From: Treponema sp.
GTDB taxonomy: Bacteria; Spirochaetota; Spirochaetia; Treponematales; Breznakiellaceae
NCBI GenBank assembly: GCA_003245635.1
Contig: QKCO01000122.1
Location: 1 to 35,979, forward strand
Reading direction: 5' to 3'
DNA: 35,979 nt
In this document: one piece after another, positions 24,058 to 32,239 of the stretch
Layout: each line of letters opens with the position of its first letter
Position numbering within the stretch: position 1 is the first letter of the stretch
Notes under the pieces: generated by a model
Told to the model about the DNA's origin: nothing
Database searches by the model: none
Seen by the model: only the letters and a program-made list of their open reading frames with translations
Translations under genes and position numbers: made by a program

Positions 24058-25542
24058 TCAGGCCTCGGCGCATTCCCGCGGCTCGGGGGGCAGGGACACG
24101 ATCCACCTGGTTCCCGAGCCCGGCCCCCCCTCGCGGCGGATCTTCGCCCGCAGCTGATCGGTCAGGGACTTCACCATCTCGAGGCCGAAGCCGCAGGCGG
24201 CTCCGTCCGAGTCTTCCTCGAACCCGACGCCATCGTCCCCCACTGAAAGATCGATGCCGCCGTCCTGCCGCCTCGACGCGCCGAGGGCGACGGTGCCCGC
24301 CCGCCCTTCGGGGAAGGCGTACTTGAACGCGTTGGTGACCAGCTCGTTGAGCAGAAGCCCGCAAGGCACCGCGGCGTCCATGGACACCGAAAGATTCGAT
24401 TCGACGTTCGCGACGACGGATACCGGCCGGTCGGCCCCGTAGGATTCCTCCAGATAGAGGGCGAGATCCTCCATGTACGAGCCGAGATCGATCGTCGCCA
24501 GGGCGGCTCGCTTGTAGAGCTGCTCGTGGACGAGCGAGATGGAGCGGATCCGGCTCTCCGCGGCGAGCAGCACTTCGCGCGCCCTCGCGCCGTCCATATC
24601 GACGCACTCCGTCCCCAGATTCAGCACGCCGCGGACTATCTGCAGGTCGTTCTTCACCCGATGGCTGACTTCCCGGAACAGCGATTCGCGGTGCTTCAGT
24701 TCGAGCGCCAGCTCGTCCGCGCGATTCTCGCCGCGGATCACGAAAAACGCGTACCAGGACATCGCGCCGAACACCAACGCGAAGGCCAGCGAGACGCCGA
24801 TGACGAGCCACGAAAGATGGTAGCGCGACGCCAGCGCCGCGTCCCGCGGCGCGAGCAGGTGCACGCGCAGCGGCAGGCTGCGCAGCTGGTAGGTTCCGGG
24901 CAGATAGGATGCCTCAGCCGTCTCGGAGAGCGTCGTCTTGGTCCGCGACCGGAACAGGATCACCGCGTCGGCGTCGTCGGTGAGATACAGCGATTCGACC
25001 GCCGTGCCGAGAAGGGACGCGAGCGCGTCGTCGAGGAGGCGCTCGGAAAAAACGGCCAGAGCCGCACCGCCGTACGAGCCGTCGACGGAATCGATGCGCT
25101 GCGCAAGGATGAGCGATCGGGCCCCTTCCGAAGCGATGAAGGCCTCCCCCGCCTCGAAGCGGGAACCGCCCTTCAGGCGCTGCAGCGTGCGGGAAGAGAT
25201 CGAGGGAGAGGTCGGCCGCCGGTAGAAGGAAGCGCGGACCCGGTCCTGGTCGTCCACGAACAGATAATTCGCCGCTTCGGGCACGGAAAGCGCGAGCTCG
25301 GCGATGTTCTCCGGTTCCCGGGAAATCCCGCCGAGCACGACCGTGGTCGTCCGGAAGATGCCGTCCAGCCGCTCGCCGACGATGCCGGCTTCCCGGGCGA
25401 GCGTCAGCTCGGCGTTCCTGATCGCCTCTCCCTTGTTTCCGAACATCCAGGCCGCGGCGACGCAGGCGGCGACGAGGCTTACGGCGGCGAGCGACGCGGA
25501 AACGCGCGCGATGGTCCTGTTCGAGGGAATGCCCACGATCAT
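24058..25542 (-). CDS. Membrane sensor histidine kinase (HisKA_2/HWE type)
   Basis: 494 residues. TM1 is about 11-33, an extracytoplasmic sensor region about 34-244, TM2 about 245-268, then a short linker and the kinase. The phosphoacceptor is H294 in REVSHRVKNDLQIVRGVL, the hallmark of the HisKA_2 family. The ATPase N-box is LLLNELVTNAFKYAFPE (N399) with GDDGVGF and GFGLEMVKSL after it. It overlaps the stop of the TRAP-type binding-protein gene upstream (ATGA), so the two are coupled, and the binding protein likely feeds its periplasmic domain. No response regulator is adjacent. It ends 2 bp from gpmI, tail to tail. Confidence 0.92.
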   Translation of the reverse strand: MIVGIPSNRTIARVSASLAAVSLVAACVAAAWMFGNKGEAIRNAELTLAREAGIVGERLDGIFRTTTVVLGGISREPENIAELALSVPEAANYLFVDDQDRVRASFYRRPTSPSISSRTLQRLKGGSRFEAGEAFIASEGARSLILAQRIDSVDGSYGGAALAVFSERLLDDALASLLGTAVESLYLTDDADAVILFRSRTKTTLSETAEASYLPGTYQLRSLPLRVHLLAPRDAALASRYHLSWLVIGVSLAFALVFGAMSWYAFFVIRGENRADELALELKHRESLFREVSHRVKNDLQIVRGVLNLGTECVDMDGARAREVLLAAESRIRSISLVHEQLYKRAALATIDLGSYMEDLALYLEESYGADRPVSVVANVESNLSVSMDAAVPCGLLLNELVTNAFKYAFPEGRAGTVALGASRRQDGGIDLSVGDDGVGFEEDSDGAACGFGLEMVKSLTDQLRAKIRREGGPGSGTRWIVSLPPEPRECAEA

Positions 25543-26546
25543 CTCCTTCCGAAAGCCGTGGCCGCGAGCTCGATCGCCCGGGCGGAAACGTGCGCGCGGG
25601 AAGCGATCTCCGACTCGCTGCCGAGCAGGACGGCGCGCTTCTGAGCTCGTTCGGCCGCCGAGGCGACCTGGATTCTGACGCCCTTTTCGGCGAGGGTCCG
25701 CTTGGCGGCCGCTTGGGCGGCCTGCGCTTCCGCGCGCGCTTCATCCACCGTTTCTTCCCAAGCGTCCGCAATGCTTTTCCGCGTCGACTCATCCAGATCG
25801 GACCAGAACCGGCGCGATAGGACGGGAACGTAATACGCCATGTACTGGTCCTCCTCGAGAACGGCGCCGACGCCCTTCTCGTGCAGCTTCGCAGAGGCGA
25901 TGGTTTCGTAGGTGGTGAGGATGGCGTCTACCACGCCGCGCTCGATGAAGGAAGGCAGGTCCGGCCAGGCGACCGCGACCGGGTAAGAGCCGAAGGCCCT
26001 CATGCGTTCCTCGTTCGCTATGCCGCCGGGAACGCGGATCCGCAGCCCCTCGGTGTCGCGCACGTTCCGGCCGACGAAGAACAGCTGCGCGCCGCCGAGC
26101 TCCATCCAGCGGCCGAGAACCTTCAAAGGAAGAGCCGATTCGAGCGACGACGAAAGATACGCTCCGAACGGACCGTCCACCGCGCGCGCCGCTTCGGCCT
26201 CGGTATAGCCGAACGCGCTCGGCAGCATGAGCGCGGCGAAATCGGGAGCGAAACGGTCGAGCTGCCATATTCCGGGAACAGCCATCTCGACCTTGCCCAG
26301 GGACAAGGCGGACACCACGTCCGCGTCGCGGAACAGCCGCGCGTCGTCGTACAGCTCGATCTTCAGCTCATTCCCGCTCCGCGCGGCCAGCCGCTCGACG
26401 AAGCGCTCGACCATGCGGACCTGGACGTGTCCGCTCTTGTTTTCCAGCGAGATGCGCATGATGCGCCGGGGCTCCTCCGCGCCGGGGGCCGGAAAGAGTA
26501 ATACGAAGACGTGTAGGAAAAAAACGATAACGGAACGCGATTTCAT
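25539..26546 (-). CDS. TRAP-type (DctP-family) periplasmic binding protein
   Basis: 335 residues with an N-terminal signal peptide (about 1-23, hydrophobic VIVFFLHVFVLLFPAPGA). The DctP fold is supported by ENKSGHVQVRMVERFVERLAARSGNELKIELYDDARL, MAVPGIWQLDRFAPDFAALMLPSAF, GLRIRVPGG with the substrate-binding Arg, and FIERGVVDAILTTYETI. Members normally deliver organic acids to a DctQM permease. None lies in this operon, and the only DctQM genes in the window (34135-35949) are about 8 kb away in the AT-rich right end. The downstream overlapping gene is a sensor kinase, so I infer a signalling role. A GGAG lies about 11 bases before the ATG. Confidence 0.87.
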   Translation of the reverse strand: MKSRSVIVFFLHVFVLLFPAPGAEEPRRIMRISLENKSGHVQVRMVERFVERLAARSGNELKIELYDDARLFRDADVVSALSLGKVEMAVPGIWQLDRFAPDFAALMLPSAFGYTEAEAARAVDGPFGAYLSSSLESALPLKVLGRWMELGGAQLFFVGRNVRDTEGLRIRVPGGIANEERMRAFGSYPVAVAWPDLPSFIERGVVDAILTTYETIASAKLHEKGVGAVLEEDQYMAYYVPVLSRRFWSDLDESTRKSIADAWEETVDEARAEAQAAQAAAKRTLAEKGVRIQVASAAERAQKRAVLLGSESEIASRAHVSARAIELAATAFGRR

Positions 26547-26570
26547 GGCGCCGCAACTCCATCACTGTTC

Positions 26571-26598
26571 ATTGTACGCGAATTATGCCGTTTCGCAA
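26571..26598 (-). promoter_or_regulatory. Promoter of the binding-protein/sensor-kinase operon
   Basis: Minus strand TTGCGA (26598-26593), a 16-base spacer and TACAAT (26576-26571). The predicted leader is about 18-25 bases and includes the GGAG ribosome binding site. Confidence 0.55.
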
Positions 26599-26672
26599 AT
26601 TCGCCATTATCCGGCGCGCGTTCTTGCGGCGGCGCGTCTTTCCGTGCACGATAGCCGCACCCGGGGGTGAGC

Positions 26673-27230
26673 ATGGCTACCGAAATCGAGATCAAGGCGT
26701 GGGTCGACGACAAGGCGGCGCTCCGCGCGCGGCTGGCCGAAACGGCGGAGTACCGCGGCGGCTACGACAAGGACGACGAATACTGGAAACCGGCGGAAGG
26801 CGCCGCCGCGTTCGGCTCGGGCGTACGGCTGCGCCGTTTGACCGCGGGTCCGGAAGCGACCGTCAACTTCAAGCGCAAAGAGGTCCGCGCCGGGATGGAG
26901 ATCAACGACGAACAGGAGTTCGAAGTTTCCGACGCGGCCGTATTCGCCGAGCTGCTCTCGAGGCTCGGACTGCGGCCGTGGATGCGCAAGCGCAAGAAGG
27001 GCGAAGCGTGGGATATCGGCGGCATCACCGCGGAACTGTCGGACATCGACGGCCTCGGCGTCTTCATCGAGCTGGAGATACTCGAGGAGGACGATTCGCC
27101 CGCCACCGTCGAGCGGGCCCGGAAGCGCCTTTTCGAGACGCTCGACGGCCTCGGCATCGATCGGAGCAGGGTCGAAAGCCGCTACTACACCGAGATGCTG
27201 CGCGACGGGATCGGCCCTAAGCGCGGATGA
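26673..27230 (+). CDS. CYTH-domain protein (class IV adenylate cyclase / triphosphatase family)
   Basis: 185 residues. The CYTH tunnel-fold signature ExExK is at residues 4-8 (TEIEIKAW). Further conserved positions are the DDEYWKP strand, RLRRLTAG, NFKRKEVR, EQEFEV and the C-terminal FIELEILEED and SRYYTEM. The family binds triphosphates with metal; members are CyaB-type adenylate cyclases, thiamine or inorganic triphosphatases. The length fits CyaB, but the substrate cannot be chosen. I start at the ATG at 26673 with GGGGGTGAG immediately upstream; a GTG at 26667 lies inside that motif. Its 3' end overlaps the convergent sugar kinase by 14 bases. Confidence 0.87.
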   Translation: MATEIEIKAWVDDKAALRARLAETAEYRGGYDKDDEYWKPAEGAAAFGSGVRLRRLTAGPEATVNFKRKEVRAGMEINDEQEFEVSDAAVFAELLSRLGLRPWMRKRKKGEAWDIGGITAELSDIDGLGVFIELEILEEDDSPATVERARKRLFETLDGLGIDRSRVESRYYTEMLRDGIGPKRG

Positions 27231-28134
27231 CGCCGGGCCGGGGCTGCGCGGCGTTCAGGGCCCCGCAGCGCGCGCCCTCGGCAACCGCTGCTGCGAGGGA
27301 TCCGACGCCCGAAAAGGCTGCGGAGAAACCGGCGGTGAAGGCGTCCCCCGAGCCGGTAGTATTCACCGGCGGCACAGCCGCTATCGGGAATTCGCGGAAC
27401 GCTGAGCCGTCGTGGGTCCACACGGCGGACGCGCCCCTGGTCAGCACGACTAGGGAGCCCGATTCCCGCGCTACGGCGCCCGCCTTTTCGGCCACCGCTT
27501 CCTTGAATGCGCTATCCGCGCTGTCCGCGCGCGCATCAGGCAGATAGGTGGAAACGAATTCCGCCAGGTTGGGCTTCACGACGTCCGGTCCGAACGGAAG
27601 GCTGCGCACGAGATCCTGGCCGCGCACGTCGAGGATGACCCGGACGCCGACCTCCTTCGCCAGACGCGTCATCGTCGGGACGATGTCGTCGGAGAAGCCC
27701 GCGGCCTTCGTGCCGGAGACGATGAGCGTCCCGATCGAACGGCGCACGGAGTCGAAGAGTTCGAGCACGCGTTCCCCCGTGCCGGCGCCGACCGGGGCCG
27801 ACTCTTCGACCAATTCCGTGACGCTTCGGTCTGAGCGGTCGATGGCGGTGTAGCAGAAGCGGATCTCGCTGCCGGATTCTGCCCACCTGACGTCGAGGCC
27901 GTCCCGCGCGCAGAGATCGAGGAAAAGCGGCCGGAGCGATCCCCCGAGCTGGGTCAGGTGCGCGGCGCTTCGGCCGAGCTGGCCGAGGACCCGTGCGACG
28001 TTGATGCCTTTCCCGGAAGCGTCCAGGAAATGCTCCGCCGTCCGGTTGACCGAATCGCGGCCGAGCTTCGAAAAGAAAAGCGTTTTCTGCAGTGTCGGAT
28101 TGAGGCACACGGCCAGGAAGCGGTCGGAACGCAT
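27217..28134 (-). CDS. PfkB-family sugar-phosphate kinase (1-phosphofructokinase/tagatose-6-phosphate type)
   Basis: 305 residues. The N-terminal VCLNPTLQKTLFF and GKGINVARVLGQLG (41-54) are typical of the FruK/LacC branch of PfkB kinases. The second signature NTTGSGDAFTAGF (258-270) carries the catalytic Asp264. The anion hole and ATP site lie in VVLTRGASAVW. It phosphorylates a sugar phosphate in the cytoplasm; fructose-1-phosphate, tagatose-6-phosphate or 6-phosphofructose are all possible, and no PTS gene is adjacent to decide. GGAGG lies 4-5 bases before the ATG. It is divergent from the dCMP deaminase. Confidence 0.9.
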   Translation of the reverse strand: MRSDRFLAVCLNPTLQKTLFFSKLGRDSVNRTAEHFLDASGKGINVARVLGQLGRSAAHLTQLGGSLRPLFLDLCARDGLDVRWAESGSEIRFCYTAIDRSDRSVTELVEESAPVGAGTGERVLELFDSVRRSIGTLIVSGTKAAGFSDDIVPTMTRLAKEVGVRVILDVRGQDLVRSLPFGPDVVKPNLAEFVSTYLPDARADSADSAFKEAVAEKAGAVARESGSLVVLTRGASAVWTHDGSAFREFPIAAVPPVNTTGSGDAFTAGFSAAFSGVGSLAAAVAEGARCGALNAAQPRPGVIRA

Positions 28135-28174
28135 CGAACCTCCGGAATCGGGAGCGTGATTTATGCTGATGATA

Positions 28175-28183
28175 TGCTACAAT
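28175..28183 (+). promoter_or_regulatory. Extended -10 promoter of the dCMP deaminase gene
   Basis: TGC-TACAAT, an extended -10 element, with no clear -35. The predicted start near 28190 precedes the GAGGAGG ribosome binding site. Confidence 0.55.
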
Positions 28184-28204
28184 AAAACGCGATGAGGAGG
28201 AAGC

Positions 28205-28696
28205 ATGGAGGAAACGACGTACCGCAGGCCGAGCTGGGACGAATATTTCATGGAAGTATGCGACGCGATCGCGAAGCGGGCGACCTGCGACCGCGGCCGA
28301 TCGGGCTGCGTCATCGCGAAGGACCACCAGCTGCTGGTGACCGGGTACGTCGGAGCGCCCGCCGGGCTCCCCCATTGCGATGAGGTCGGGCATCAGCTGA
28401 AGAAGCTTGTCCACGAGGACGGCAACGTGACCACGCACTGCGTCCGCACCGTGCACGCGGAGCAGAACGCTATCTGCCAGGCGGCCCGCCGCGGCATTCC
28501 CCTCGAAGGAGCGACGCTCTACTGCAGGATGACGCCCTGCCGGACCTGCGCGATGCTGATCATCAACTGCGGCATCGTCCGCGTCGTCTGCCAGAAGCGC
28601 TACCACGACGCGAAGGACTCCGAAGACATGTTCTCGAAGGCGGGCATCCGGCTCGAGTACGTCCGGGATGAAACGGAAACCTACGCCAACCAATGA
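28205..28696 (+). CDS. Deoxycytidylate (dCMP) deaminase, ComEB family
   Basis: 163 residues. It deaminates dCMP to dUMP, feeding dTTP synthesis. The zinc site is H84-A-E86 in TVHAEQNAI, with proton-shuttle Glu86, and C112/C115 in [10 protein letters not shown]. The insert between 50 and 80 (HCDEVGHQL...HCVRT) matches the second, nucleotide-binding region of dCMP deaminases. GAGGAGG precedes the ATG with good spacing. The following methyl-accepting gene begins only 22 bases after its stop and may be co-transcribed. Confidence 0.93.
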   Translation: MEETTYRRPSWDEYFMEVCDAIAKRATCDRGRSGCVIAKDHQLLVTGYVGAPAGLPHCDEVGHQLKKLVHEDGNVTTHCVRTVHAEQNAICQAARRGIPLEGATLYCRMTPCRTCAMLIINCGIVRVVCQKRYHDAKDSEDMFSKAGIRLEYVRDETETYANQ

Positions 28697-28718
28697 CGGC
28701 TTCCGACGAAAAATCGAT

Positions 28719-30137
28719 ATGAAGACATACGCGAAAACGATGATCCTAGCCGGGGCTCTGAGCGCTGCGTTCGCTTTTCCGCCCGTTCTCGCGCTGTTCG
28801 GTTTTCCCGCGTCGCTCGTCCTCTCCGTTTTCGCGGCCGCCGCGCTCGCCGCATTCGCCGCGGCGCACTTACGCGAGGTCCGGCGCGCGGCGCGAGAACG
28901 CGGCCTCGAGCGGGTCCTTCGGGCGGCCGCCGAACCGGACGGCTCCCGTGAGCCTGCGGATGCGGGGAGCTTCGGCGCGGCCGTACGCGCGTACGGCGGT
29001 TTTTTCAGGACCCTCCGCGCGGCCCTGCACAACGCGCCGAAGGACGACGGCGCGCACGCCGGAGACGCGATCGAACGCATCGGAGAAGACGCGGCGGCGG
29101 CGGCTGGATGCGTCTCCGCCGCCGAGGCGGCGCGCAAAGACTTGTCGGCCGCGCTCGAGGCGCTGAAACGGGCTCCCGCGGAATCAGCGGAGAGCGCCGA
29201 GCCGGGTCGAGCGGGCATAGAGACGGCCGTACGAGAACTGACGGCCGCCGTACGATCGGCGCGGACCATCTCGGGGAACATCGCGGAACGGACAAGGGAC
29301 GCCGACGCGCTCAAGGAATCGTTCGCCGAGGGCGGCGAGCGGGTCCTATCCACGAACGATTCGATCCGCGCCATCGCTTACGAAATCAAGGGCATCGCCG
29401 AAGTCATCGACCTCTTCGACCAAATTTCGGAGCAGACGAACATCCTTTCGATGAATGCGGCTATCGAGAGCGCCCATGCGGGCGCCGCGGGAAAAGGCTT
29501 CGCCGTCGTCGCCGAGGAAATCAGGAAGCTGGCCGAATCGACGCAGGACAACGCCCAGCGCATCGGGAGCGCGCTGCAATCCATCAACGAAAAGGCCGGC
29601 CTGGCGCTCGCATCGGGCGAATCGGCGGCTCGTTCTTTCGAAACGATTAACGACAACTTCCTGAGCTTCGTTCAGGCGCTCGAGCGGATCGCATCCGATG
29701 CAGCGGGGGCCGGCGGCGACGCCGAGCGCTTGGCGGAGGCCGTCGCCGATTCGCTCGTTTCCATCGGAGGGAAACCAGACGACGGGCCGGCAATGCTCCA
29801 CGAACGCGTTTCGGAGCTTCAAGCCGCGAGCGCGGCGGCGGAACGCATGGGGAGCAGTCTGGGTGAAGCGGGCGAGCACCTTGACGAGATGGGGCCCGGC
29901 ATCGATTCGATGCTCAAAGCTTTTGAGCGAACCGCCGCGGCCAACGACTCGTTCAGGACGCGCTGCAGCGCGATCGAGACAGCCCTCGCCGCGCTCGGAA
30001 ACGACCGGAACGAATCGACCGGAGTCGCCGTGAAGAGTCCGCCAGTCGCCGTGGACCCGAAACGGACCGGCAAGGGAACGGCGGAAGCGACCCTGCATCG
30101 GGGCGCGCTGTCCGCCGAAGCGAGAATAGTGGAATAG
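28719..30137 (+). CDS. Methyl-accepting chemotaxis-like protein without a sensor domain
   Basis: 472 residues. Two adjoining hydrophobic helices (about 7-27 and 30-50) form a membrane hairpin with almost nothing between them, so no periplasmic sensor exists. The signalling tip [20 protein letters not shown] (about 231-250) followed by [25 protein letters not shown] is a good MCP hairpin, with Ser and His at positions that are often Ala and Arg. The remaining regions are Ala/Glu-rich coiled coil and poorly conserved. It may sense membrane or cytoplasmic state, or act as a partner of other MCPs. I prefer the ATG at 28719, where the membrane helix begins. No strong RBS is visible; an ATG at 28668 overlapping the deaminase is the alternative. 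Confidence 0.8.
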   Translation: MKTYAKTMILAGALSAAFAFPPVLALFGFPASLVLSVFAAAALAAFAAAHLREVRRAARERGLERVLRAAAEPDGSREPADAGSFGAAVRAYGGFFRTLRAALHNAPKDDGAHAGDAIERIGEDAAAAAGCVSAAEAARKDLSAALEALKRAPAESAESAEPGRAGIETAVRELTAAVRSARTISGNIAERTRDADALKESFAEGGERVLSTNDSIRAIAYEIKGIAEVIDLFDQISEQTNILSMNAAIESAHAGAAGKGFAVVAEEIRKLAESTQDNAQRIGSALQSINEKAGLALASGESAARSFETINDNFLSFVQALERIASDAAGAGGDAERLAEAVADSLVSIGGKPDDGPAMLHERVSELQAASAAAERMGSSLGEAGEHLDEMGPGIDSMLKAFERTAAANDSFRTRCSAIETALAALGNDRNESTGVAVKSPPVAVDPKRTGKGTAEATLHRGALSAEARIVE

Positions 30138-30148
30138 GGAGGCGATCC

Positions 30149-30697
30149 ATGCGGGATCATGCGTTGTTGACTGTCGTCGGAGCCGATCGCATCGGCATCG
30201 TGGAGGAACTTTCCTCGGAACTTCTCGAACGCGAATGCAACATAGAGGAAAGCCGCATGGCGCTGCTCGGGGGAGACTTCGCCGCCATCCTGCTCCTTTC
30301 CGGAGCCCCGAGCGGCGTCGGGCGTCTGGTCTCGGAGGCCGAATCCATCGGCAAGAAGCTGAACTTGACGATTTCCGTCCGCATGACGGAAACCGCGCGC
30401 GCAAGCGGCGACGCGTTGCCCTATATCCTCGAATCGAGCTCGCTCGATACGCATGGGATAGTCCGCGCCGTCTCAGGCGTGCTGCGCCGCTACGGCATCA
30501 ACATCGACGATATGGAAACCGAAACCGTGCCCGCGCCGTGGACCGGCGCGCCGATGTTCAATATGCGCGCTCGGCTTTCCGTACCCCGTTCGGTATCCGT
30601 TTCGAAACTGCGCGGCGAACTCTCGGCTCTTGAGAACGAACACAATCTGGATCTCAGGCTGCAGCCGGCGTCCAGATCGATGGGCGACGCAGGCTGA
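30149..30697 (+). CDS. Double ACT-domain protein (GcvR-like)
   Basis: 182 residues made of two ACT folds. The first (about 3-80) starts HALLTVVGADRIGIVEELSS and the second (about 92-172) contains DTHGIVRAVSGVLRRYGINIDDMETE. This arrangement matches the glycine cleavage repressor GcvR and related small regulators that sense glycine or other amino acids and act by protein contact, not DNA binding. No gcv gene is in the window. GGGAGG lies 7 bases before the ATG. It follows the methyl-accepting gene by 11 bases, so the pair is probably one operon. It converges with the unknown gene at 30702, leaving 4 bp. Confidence 0.85.
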   Translation: MRDHALLTVVGADRIGIVEELSSELLERECNIEESRMALLGGDFAAILLLSGAPSGVGRLVSEAESIGKKLNLTISVRMTETARASGDALPYILESSSLDTHGIVRAVSGVLRRYGINIDDMETETVPAPWTGAPMFNMRARLSVPRSVSVSKLRGELSALENEHNLDLRLQPASRSMGDAG

Positions 30698-30701
30698 ATC
30701 G

Positions 30702-31712
30702 TCAGCGGGCAATCAGGAAGGAAAGGTACAGCTCTTCGATCGTGCGCCGCGGGCCGGGTACGCCCGACCAAGCGCGCGCGCGCGCGGCGTCCCGCCGTTC
30801 AGCGTAGAAATCGTACATGGCGCGCGGATCGTTCCCGTCCACCGGAGAGAAAGCGGTCTTGGATCCGAGCATCGAACGGATTTCCAGATAGTCGGCGCTA
30901 TGGAGTCCTTGGGACGCCATACGGGTTCTGACCCACCGGATCTCTTCGTACGAAAGCCCGAACAGGTATTCCTCGAGGGCAAAATGAGTTTGGGAGTCGC
31001 GCAGGCGCTCCGACACGAAAGCGAACCAGGATTCGCTCATGTCGAACGACAGGCGCGCGAGCTCGCTCGCCCCTTCCATCGTGCCGTACACCGGAATATG
31101 CCCGTCCCGCGCCGCCCACAATTCGGAAAGGGCGGGAATATGGGCGCAGGCCCGCGGATCGCGCCGGTCGTCCCACAGCCGAATGAGATCCGCCGCGAGC
31201 GGCGATTTCTTTTCCGCCGGATAGGCATCGTCATCGAGCGCGGCCGTATAGACGTCTTCGGCGAGCAGCGAGAAGACTACGCCGAGGATGCAGCCCCGCA
31301 GGCGCGAGACGAGAGGCGCATCGAAGGAAACCGCCTTCGCGGCATACGAGAACGCGTGGATCTTGGCGATGAGGAAGCTTCGGCCGATCACGACCCGGCT
31401 CGGCGTATGGAGCAGGCGCGCGCTTCCGCACTTCAGGCAAAGCGCCGATTCGAGCGTCTCGACGCTTCGCCGCACATTTCCGAGCGTCTGGATGGCGCGC
31501 ACCGGCGGGAAGCGGGCAACAGCTGTACCGAGCGCCTCGAGGTCGCCGAAACGCACCGACAGGCGTTCGGCTTCGGGAGACCGCAGCGCGCGAAGAAGCG
31601 CGAGCGTTTCCGATAGGACCATCGCCTCGAATTCATCCAATACGATAAAGTCGTCAGGTTCCGAACACGCTGAGGTCTCTCCCTCGGATTCGGATACCGG
31701 TAATTCATGCAC
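30702..31712 (-). CDS. Unrecognised cytoplasmic protein divergent from ssrA
   Basis: 336 residues. I do not recognise the family. There is no signal peptide and no convincing membrane segment. The N-terminal 25 residues are acidic. A single CLKCG pair occurs at about 92-95, followed by an alpha-helical body (RSFLIAKIHAFSYAAKAVSF, GCILGVVFSLLAEDVYTAAL). The C-terminal half is rich in Trp, Tyr, Arg and Glu (EEIRWVRTRMASQG, DPRAMYDFYAERRDA) and ends RRTIEELYLSFLIAR. I chose the GTG at 31712 because GGAGAG lies 6-7 bases before it. An open frame continues upstream but would cross the divergent ssrA gene antisense and is not credible. Confidence 0.7.
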   Translation of the reverse strand: MHELPVSESEGETSACSEPDDFIVLDEFEAMVLSETLALLRALRSPEAERLSVRFGDLEALGTAVARFPPVRAIQTLGNVRRSVETLESALCLKCGSARLLHTPSRVVIGRSFLIAKIHAFSYAAKAVSFDAPLVSRLRGCILGVVFSLLAEDVYTAALDDDAYPAEKKSPLAADLIRLWDDRRDPRACAHIPALSELWAARDGHIPVYGTMEGASELARLSFDMSESWFAFVSERLRDSQTHFALEEYLFGLSYEEIRWVRTRMASQGLHSADYLEIRSMLGSKTAFSPVDGNDPRAMYDFYAERRDAARARAWSGVPGPRRTIEELYLSFLIAR

Positions 31713-31732
31713 GAAAAACTCTCCATCGATAC

Positions 31733-31759
31733 AGTATACAAGTAGACCGCGATAGTCAA
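31733..31759 (-). promoter_or_regulatory. Candidate promoter of the gene divergent from ssrA
   Basis: Minus-strand TTGACT (31759-31754), a 15-base spacer and TATACT (31738-31733). The boxes are good and the spacer is short. It lies back-to-back with the ssrA promoter. Confidence 0.4.
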
Positions 31760-31775
31760 CATTACTCTCGTCTGA

Positions 31776-31804
31776 TTGACCGAGGAAGCCGTATCCGCTA
31801 TATT
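31776..31804 (+). promoter_or_regulatory. Sigma-70 promoter of ssrA
   Basis: TTGACC (31776-31781), a 17-base spacer and TATATT (31799-31804). It is one of the best promoters in the window and lies about 10 bases before the expected primary start and 18 before mature tmRNA. Confidence 0.75.
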
Positions 31805-31821
31805 TAAAACGGATACGCACT

Positions 31822-32169
31822 GGGGGTGCACCGGTTTCGACTGGTACGATTCGGGGCGTGGGCTGCAGGTGGAGCGCCGTCCTCCTAACATACGGCAAAA
31901 CTTTTAACTGCCAACAACGACAGTTACGCTCTCGCCGCGTAAGCGGCCAGAACGCGGAAACCGGCTGCGCCGCCTCTAGCGGCCGTATTTCCGTCGCAAT
32001 AGGGGCTGGTCGACCCTCGGGCCCGAACGAGGGAAGACGAGAATAACCGGGATACGGATCCGCCGCGCGCCGAGCAGCCAAGCGGGTCCCGACAATACGA
32101 TGCCCGGCTAAACCTGTAGACGTCCACGGTCCGCGTATTAGGACGCGGGTTCAATTCCCGCCACCTCCA
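31822..32169 (+). ncRNA. ssrA: Transfer-messenger RNA (tmRNA)
   Basis: 348 bases. The 5' end GGGGGTGCACCGGTTTCGAC and the 3' T-arm GGTTCAATTCCCGCC are diagnostic. The acceptor stem pairs 5' GGGGGTG with 3' CACCTCC and keeps the G3-U wobble that alanyl-tRNA synthetase recognises. The discriminator A is 32169 and the next bases are TCG, so CCA is not encoded and must be added enzymatically. The tag frame (31910-31942) is GCC AAC AAC GAC AGT TAC GCT CTC GCC GCG TAA, giving ANNDSYALAA. It frees stalled ribosomes together with SmpB. It is followed by a strong terminator, and its 3' tip is duplicated downstream. Confidence 0.96.
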
Positions 32170-32239
32170 TCGTAAGTTGAGCCCGCCGAAAGGCGGGCTC
32201 AGTCTTTATAGGCGAGGCGGCGGGAATTGAACACGGAGC
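32152..32239 (+). repeat. Direct repeat copy 1: ssrA 3' tip + terminator + inverted tip
   Basis: An 88-bp unit that begins inside the tmRNA T-arm (CAATTCCCG) and ends after the terminator at CGGAGC. Copy 2 at 32338-32423 is nearly identical. Within the unit the tip (32150-32167) is mirrored by an inverted copy at 32214-32231 with 17 of 18 matches, so the terminator sits in the loop of a longer hairpin. This is a candidate recombination (att) site. Confidence 0.85.
32178..32207 (+). terminator. Rho-independent terminator of ssrA
   Basis: A perfect 10-bp stem TGAGCCCGCC / GGCGGGCTCA with a GAAA tetraloop, followed by GTCTTT. Confidence 0.92.

Noticed and set aside
25539-26546. Binding protein as part of the DctQM transporter at 34135-35949
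   Set aside because: The two are about 8 kb apart, on opposite strands and in DNA of different composition. An RBS at the right edge suggests that the DctQM operon has its own next gene.
31713-32081. N-terminal extension of the gene at 30702-31712 across ssrA
   Set aside because: It would be antisense to the tmRNA body, and its residues follow tmRNA sequence. A GTG with a GGAGAG ribosome binding site at 31712 is a better start.
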